From positions 1 through 35,322 of the forward strand of contig DHNP01000043.1 in assembly GCA_002409585.1 (NCBI GenBank): a DNA stretch of 35,322 nucleotides, written 5' to 3'. The DNA comes from Ruminococcaceae bacterium UBA5413 (GTDB lineage Bacteria > Bacillota > Clostridia > Oscillospirales > Acutalibacteraceae). This document shows, in pieces, positions 31,893-35,322 of the stretch. The translations under genes and the position numbers were made by a program. The notes beneath the pieces were generated by a model, which searched no databases, was not told where the DNA came from, and saw only the letters and a program-made list of their open reading frames with translations. The first letter of the stretch is position 1. Every line of letters begins with the position of its first letter.

Positions 31893-32368
31893 AATTTTTC
31901 GTCACGGCGTTTTTTCCTCAGCATGCGCCGTTTCATGCCGGCCTGCTCCTCGGCTTTTTCCTCTTTTGTGTCACATATGAGCTTAGGCACCGGCACCGGG
32001 CGCCCGTCTTTATCCAAAGCCACCAAAACGAGGTAAGCCGTGTTGACAAGTTTCCTTTCACCGGAATACTCCTCCGTAAAGGTGTCCACCTTTACTTCCA
32101 TAGAAGTCCTGCCGACGCACGTGACTTTGCCGTGTATGACAAGCGTACTGCCTATGTAGATGGGTGACTTGAAGTCGAGCTTGTCTATTTCGGCCGTCGT
32201 CGCGTAACCGCCGCAGTGCCTCTGCGCCACCACCCCCGCCAAAACGTCTATCCATGAAACGAGCGTCCCGCCGAACAGCCTGCCCGCGGGGTTAAGGTGC
32301 GACTGGAAAACGACGTGTATCTGCTCTGTTTCGGATTCCGATACGTGCTTTGCTTCTGTTTTGTCCAT
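31889..32368 (-). CDS. Acyl-CoA thioesterase, hotdog fold, 159 aa
   Basis: A single hotdog domain of the YciA/acyl-CoA hydrolase type: HLNPAGRLFGGTLVSWIDVL carries the Asn/Asp active-site region and the long helix, followed by DKLDFKSPIYIGSTL and the strand VTCVGRTSMEVKVDTFTEE. The lysine- and arginine-rich tail (KRRMLRKKRRDEKF) is unusual. It hydrolyses acyl-CoA thioesters by family; chain length is unknown. Convergent with the SigH-like gene, sharing the last bases of both stop codons; no intrinsic terminator fits between them. Confidence 0.88.
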   Translation of the reverse strand: MDKTEAKHVSESETEQIHVVFQSHLNPAGRLFGGTLVSWIDVLAGVVAQRHCGGYATTAEIDKLDFKSPIYIGSTLVIHGKVTCVGRTSMEVKVDTFTEEYSGERKLVNTAYLVLVALDKDGRPVPVPKLICDTKEEKAEEQAGMKRRMLRKKRRDEKF

Positions 32369-32545
32369 TATTCCACCGATTCTGATTATTTTTTACTTTT
32401 AAGTCCTTTGTACCGTACCGAGTTAAAGCAGTGCGGATATTCATATACTATACTTTTTAAGCTGATTTTTCAACATTAAAATACACGCTTAAAGCATTTA
32501 TTAAAAGGCCGTACCGTAAAAACGGCGGCGAAAAGGGGCCGTTCC

Positions 32546-33241
32546 ATGCAAAATTGCTGCGCCGTAATCGCGGCGGCAGGTTCTTCAAGCAGGATGGGCA
32601 AAGGCGTCTCAAAGCAGTTCATCCCGCTCCTCGGCATACCCGTCATCATAAGGACTCTCATGGCTTTTGACGCCGCCGAAACCGTAAGCGCTTCCGTTGT
32701 CGTATGCCGCGCCGGAGACGAGGGGCGCCTGCAGCAATATATAGACTGGTACGCGATAAAAAAAGTGGCCGCGGTAGTAGCGGGCGGAGCCACGCGGCAG
32801 GAGTCTGCCGCAGCCGGAGCCATGGCCGTGCCGGAAGGTTTCGGCCTTATAGCCGTGCACGACGGCGCGCGCCCGCTTATTACGCCTGAAAAAATAAACC
32901 TCTGCGTTAACGCCTGCCTTAAAACCGGCGCGGCGGCACTCGGAGTTCCTTTAAAGGATACGGTAAAAAAGGTTGACGGCAGCGGCTTTGTCGTTTCCAC
33001 TCCGGATCGGTCGGGCATGGTCGCGGTCCAGACGCCGCAGGTATTCCGCTACGGCCTTTACATGAAGGCGCTCAGGGATGCTTTTGCGGCGGGAGAAAAT
33101 TACACCGACGACTGCCAGCTTGCCGAAAAAGCCGGCGTTAAGGTCAGCGTCTGCAGCGGAGATTACGGGAACATTAAAATAACGACCCCGGAAGACGTCT
33201 GCATCGCGGAGGCTATTTTAAGGATGAGGGGTGTAAAATGA
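32546..33241 (+). CDS. ispD: 2-C-methyl-D-erythritol 4-phosphate cytidylyltransferase
   Basis: Third enzyme of the MEP isoprenoid pathway, making CDP-methylerythritol. The nucleotide-binding loop is IAAAGSSSRMGKGVSKQF, followed by LGIPVIIRTLMAFD, VVAGGATRQESAAAGA, AVHDGARPLITPE, VVSTPDRSGMVAVQTPQVF and the C-terminal ITTPEDVCIAEAIL. The 231-aa length is normal. AAAAGGGG lies upstream. It overlaps ispF by four bases (ATGA). Confidence 0.96.
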   Translation: MQNCCAVIAAAGSSSRMGKGVSKQFIPLLGIPVIIRTLMAFDAAETVSASVVVCRAGDEGRLQQYIDWYAIKKVAAVVAGGATRQESAAAGAMAVPEGFGLIAVHDGARPLITPEKINLCVNACLKTGAAALGVPLKDTVKKVDGSGFVVSTPDRSGMVAVQTPQVFRYGLYMKALRDAFAAGENYTDDCQLAEKAGVKVSVCSGDYGNIKITTPEDVCIAEAILRMRGVK

Positions 33242-33720
33242 TACGTATAGGCCAGGGATACGACGTACACAGGCTGTCGGCGGGCCGCAGGCTTATACTC
33301 GGCGGGGCTGATATACCGTTTTGCAAGGGGCTTGACGGTCACTCCGATGCCGACGTGCTTGTGCACGCTGTTATGGACGCGCTTCTCGGCGCGGCCGCAT
33401 TAGGCGACATAGGCATGCTTTTTCCGGACAGCAGCGCCGAGTACCTTGGTGCAGACAGCATAAGCCTGCTTAAACGCGTAAGCGGCCTGCTTAAAAGCCG
33501 CGGCTGCTCTATAGTAAACATTGACTCGACCGTCATAGCGCAGGCGCCTAAGCTAAGCCCTTATATAAGCGTAATGCGAAAAAACATAGCGCTCGCCTGC
33601 GGCGTAAGCACCGGCGCCGTCAGCGTAAAGGCTACTACGGAAGAGCACCTTGGTTTTACCGGCTCGGGCGACGGCATTGCCGCAAGCGCCGTTTGCCTTA
33701 TCGAAGCGGAAGGCAGCTAA
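33238..33720 (+). CDS. ispF: 2-C-methyl-D-erythritol 2,4-cyclodiphosphate synthase
   Basis: Fifth enzyme of the MEP pathway. The zinc ligands are in IGQGYDVHRL (Asp, His) and LDGHSDADVLVHAVMDALLG (His), with the substrate loop LGDIGMLFPD, the INIDSTVIAQAPKL-like segment (VNIDSTVIAQAPKLSPYI) and the C-terminal VSVKATTEEHLGFTG. The 160-aa length is normal. Its ATG overlaps the ispD stop, so the two enzymes are made in a coupled way. Confidence 0.97.
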   Translation: MIRIGQGYDVHRLSAGRRLILGGADIPFCKGLDGHSDADVLVHAVMDALLGAAALGDIGMLFPDSSAEYLGADSISLLKRVSGLLKSRGCSIVNIDSTVIAQAPKLSPYISVMRKNIALACGVSTGAVSVKATTEEHLGFTGSGDGIAASAVCLIEAEGS

Positions 33721-33727
33721 AGCAAAG

Positions 33728-33770
33728 CGCGCCCCGCCAAGGCAGAAGCCGTTTTCGGGACGCGTTTTTA
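33728..33770 (+). terminator. Probable terminator of ispDF
   Basis: CGCG and CCCG at 33728-33736 pair with CGGG and CGCG at 33756-33764, with one mismatch and a loop of about 19 bases, followed by five T. It begins eight bases after the ispF stop. Confidence 0.65.
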
Positions 33771-33811
33771 TATAAATATAAATCGCTGAATGTACGCATT
33801 GCCGGGTTATA

Positions 33812-34348
33812 TCATTCCTCCATTTGTTTGCCGAGGAAGGATGCCGCAACCTGTATTAATTTTATTTTTGTTTCGTCGACCGTGTCCTGCCCGTTCTCAC
33901 GCAGGAGTACCACTGCCCCCGTTACGTCGCTCGACGCAAGTATAGGCGTTATTATAAGGGCGGAGCGGTCTATGCCTTCTACCGGGCGGATATTTTCATC
34001 GCCTGAAGCTATAAACGAACGGCGCGACTGCATGCACTCTTCCGTTTCGGGAGTGACCCTGCGCTCAAGGTACTCTTTTTTTGGTACTCCGGCGGTAGCG
34101 ACTATGTGGTCCCTGTCGCATATCAGTATCGGCAGTGCCGCCGTCCTGTTAAGGACTTCCGCGTACTGTGCCGCGAAAGCGGAAAGCTCCCCCACCGGCG
34201 AGTATTTTTTAAAAATGACCCCGCCCTGCGAGTCGGTAAATATTTCAAGCGCGTCACCTTCGCGGATGCGCAGAGTGCGGCGTATTTCCTTAGGTATGAC
34301 AACGCGTCCCAAGTCATCTATTCTTCTTACAATTCCTGTAGCTTTCAA
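33812..34348 (-). CDS. spoVT: Stage V sporulation protein T (AbrB-type regulator)
   Basis: A forespore transcription regulator. The N-terminal AbrB/SpoVT swapped-hairpin DNA-binding domain reads KATGIVRRIDDLGRVVIPKE, then IRRTLRIREGDALEIFTD. The rest (about 60-178) is a GAF-like domain: ALPILICDRDHIVATAGVPK, RRVTPETEECMQSRR, SALIITPILASSDVTGAVVLL. The 178-aa length is normal. The start is TTG at 34348 behind GGGAGG. In Bacillus it is switched on by sigma-G, and a weak sigma-G-like element lies upstream at 34383-34412. It is good evidence that the organism descends from spore-formers. Confidence 0.93.
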   Translation of the reverse strand: MKATGIVRRIDDLGRVVIPKEIRRTLRIREGDALEIFTDSQGGVIFKKYSPVGELSAFAAQYAEVLNRTAALPILICDRDHIVATAGVPKKEYLERRVTPETEECMQSRRSFIASGDENIRPVEGIDRSALIITPILASSDVTGAVVLLRENGQDTVDETKIKLIQVAASFLGKQMEE

Positions 34349-34382
34349 TTTGTTTGACCTCCCAACTGGTTAATTACAACGT

Positions 34383-34412
34383 TATTATCTGCACTAAATA
34401 CTTTACTATACA
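34383..34412 (-). promoter_or_regulatory. Possible sigma-G-type promoter of spoVT
   Basis: On the minus strand TGTATA (34407-34412) and CAGATAATA (34383-34391) are separated by 15 bases. This resembles the TGAATA / CATAnnTA consensus of forespore sigma factors, but the match is partial. Confidence 0.3.
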
Positions 34413-34500
34413 AAATTTTAGAAGATTACATTTGAAAAAATTTCAGCTCCCTGCATTTTTAGTGCGGCCTCAAAATCAATTTTTTACAGCCATTTACTAC

Positions 34501-34529
34501 TTGAAAATAGTATATAAGCGGATTATAAT
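34501..34529 (+). promoter_or_regulatory. Sigma-A promoter of the lipoprotein gene
   Basis: TTGAAA (34501-34506), a 17-base spacer and TATAAT (34524-34529) give a near-consensus promoter. The transcript would have an AT-rich leader of about 90 bases. Confidence 0.8.
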
Positions 34530-34627
34530 AAAAAAATGAACTTTAGTGAAAAAAGCGGAAATTTTATATAATTAATTGTACTTATTTTTCCATATATTAA
34601 TTTTCACAGCCAAGGAGGAAACATTTT

Positions 34628-35077
34628 TTGAAAAAAAATATAAAAGTAATTCCTTTGATGCTTGCTTTAGTAATTATGCTGCTTTTGCCCGGATGTTCCG
34701 TGCGCAAGCCCATTTCCGCCGCCAATTTTAAAAAAGAAGCTGAAAAAGAAGGCTTCACCGTCTCGGAAAAAACGTCTTCTGACGTTGGCGCCGAGTCATA
34801 CCTCATAGCTTCCAAAAAAGGTTCCGACACTAAAATAGTCTACCTGTCTTTCGGCAGCGCATCCTCCGCGCATGACGGCTACACAGCCGCCATAGGCGAC
34901 CTTATCCCGTCAGGCGGCAAAAATGTGGTGGACTCCGACACGTACAACAAATACACGGTCTCAAAGGGCGAACTTTACTATGCTATAACGCGCATGGACG
35001 ACACCGTTATATACTGCTCCGCCGTAACTTCGCAAAAAGACGAGGCGGATAATTTTATGAAAGCCGTAAATTACTGA
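34628..35077 (+). CDS. Small lipoprotein of unknown function, 149 aa
   Basis: A type II signal peptide with a lysine-rich start (KKNIKV), a hydrophobic core and the lipobox LLLPGC (Cys near residue 23) predicts attachment to the outer face of the membrane. The mature part is a compact alpha-beta domain (FKKEAEKEGFTVSEK, SYLIASKKGSDTKIVYLSFG, GELYYAITRMDDTVIYCSAV) that I do not recognise. The start is TTG with AAGGAGG eight bases upstream and a strong promoter at 34501-34529. It lies between spoVT and tRNA-Arg on its own. Confidence 0.8.
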   Translation: MKKNIKVIPLMLALVIMLLLPGCSVRKPISAANFKKEAEKEGFTVSEKTSSDVGAESYLIASKKGSDTKIVYLSFGSASSAHDGYTAAIGDLIPSGGKNVVDSDTYNKYTVSKGELYYAITRMDDTVIYCSAVTSQKDEADNFMKAVNY

Positions 35078-35111
35078 CCTGCACTTTTTGGCTTCCCCGC
35101 GGCTGTTGGAT

Positions 35112-35139
35112 TTGACTTTTTCCGGATTTGTGGTATAAT
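35112..35139 (+). promoter_or_regulatory. Strong promoter of tRNA-Arg
   Basis: TTGACT (35112-35117), a 16-base spacer and TATAAT (35134-35139), with a TG extended -10, end 13 bases before the tRNA. Confidence 0.85.
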
Positions 35140-35152
35140 TTATTTCCGATAT

Positions 35153-35230
35153 CCGCCCGTAGCTAAGTCCGGATATAGCAGCAGATTCCGATTCTGAAGG
35201 CCGGGGGTTCGAATCCCTCCGGGCGGGCCA
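35153..35230 (+). tRNA. tRNA-Arg (anticodon CCG)
   Basis: A full cloverleaf can be drawn: acceptor CCGCCCG with CGGGCGG, D-arm GCTA/TAGC, anticodon arm GCAGA-TTCCGAT-TCTGA with CCG at 35188-35190, a 5-base variable loop, and a T-arm with TTCGAAT, then discriminator G and encoded CCA. The outermost pair of the anticodon stem is a G-A mismatch. It has its own promoter and terminator. Confidence 0.9.
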
Positions 35231-35269
35231 AAAAGCTCTTTGCCGGCAAAATCCGGCGGAGGGCTTTTT
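35230..35269 (+). terminator. Terminator of tRNA-Arg
   Basis: AAAAAGCTCTTTGCCGG pairs with CCGGCGGAGGGCTTTTT around a 6-base loop and ends in five T, directly after the tRNA. Confidence 0.85.
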
Positions 35270-35322
35270 AAGTTTAGTTTCGGGATGGATTCGAACCCGA
35301 AAGGGTCTGAGCGTTAAGAAAA

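Noticed and set aside
35278..35298. tRNA-like T-arm on the minus strand (GGGTTCGAATCC) near the window end
   Set aside because: Only two of five T-stem pairs form, there is no CCA, and no other arm can be drawn. It resembles the T-arm of the nearby tRNA-Arg in inverted orientation, but too little remains to call a gene or an att site.
1..35322. CRISPR arrays, insertion sequences, integrase or repressor genes
   Set aside because: None was found. No regularly spaced repeats, transposase motifs or tyrosine/serine recombinase signatures were seen on either strand.

Overview
The window looks like chromosome from a spore-forming, anaerobic clostridial Firmicute of the Oscillospirales/Ruminococcaceae type. 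The reasons are the gene families (SpoVT, a SigH-like sigma factor, the aroQ-efp-CD1247-type cluster, YqeG), the near-consensus sigma-A promoters with AGGAGG ribosome sites, frequent TTG starts, and moderately GC-rich coding sequence. This is a judgement from the sequence; no database was searched. Most genes lie on the minus strand.

Layout. (1) 1-2330: an inverted duplication of a tRNA-Thr 3' half, tandem terminators, and a phage-type lysis cassette (holin, membrane coiled-coil protein, GH25 lysozyme), preceded by about 500 bases of hairpin-rich non-coding DNA. (2) 2388-4860: CD1247-type zinc-ribbon protein, efp, aroQ, a YqeG-like phosphatase and rpsU. (3) 5033-11288: a minus-strand run ruvC-ruvA-ruvB-glmM-methyltransferase-dinB-PPC-domain protein (DNA repair plus amino-sugar metabolism). 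(4) 11530-12009: a lone plus-strand cupin. (5) 12089-22084: a compact PBSX-like phage module. (6) 22253-22429: a scar in which the start of a GntR regulator is joined to the tail of a membrane protein. (7) 22507-31136: HD hydrolase and alr, an alanine/glycine-sodium symporter, ilvD, lysS-greA and a DegT-family aminotransferase. (8) 31299-35269: SigH-like factor, thioesterase, ispD-ispF, spoVT, a small lipoprotein and tRNA-Arg(CCG).

The most unusual object is the module at 12089-22084. It has fourteen tightly packed open genes in PBSX order: small-terminase-like, large terminase, portal, protease, decoration, capsid, adaptor, stopper-like, LysM tail protein, hub, spike, gp25, baseplate J and gpI. 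Within it I find no tail tube, sheath, assembly chaperone, tape measure or tail fibre, and no integrase or repressor. It is the reverse of a tailocin: capsid and baseplate are kept and the tail shaft is gone. The small terminase is also short and seems to lack the N-terminal DNA-binding domain. An intrinsic terminator touches the last stop codon, another hairpin lies in the leader, and a separate lysis cassette sits about 10 kb away. Together these suggest a domesticated particle or gene-transfer-agent-like system, or a cleanly deleted prophage whose missing parts are elsewhere.

The housekeeping genes form ordinary units: greA and lysS share a consensus promoter, alr is coupled to the HD protein, ispD overlaps ispF, and ruvC-A-B are consecutive.
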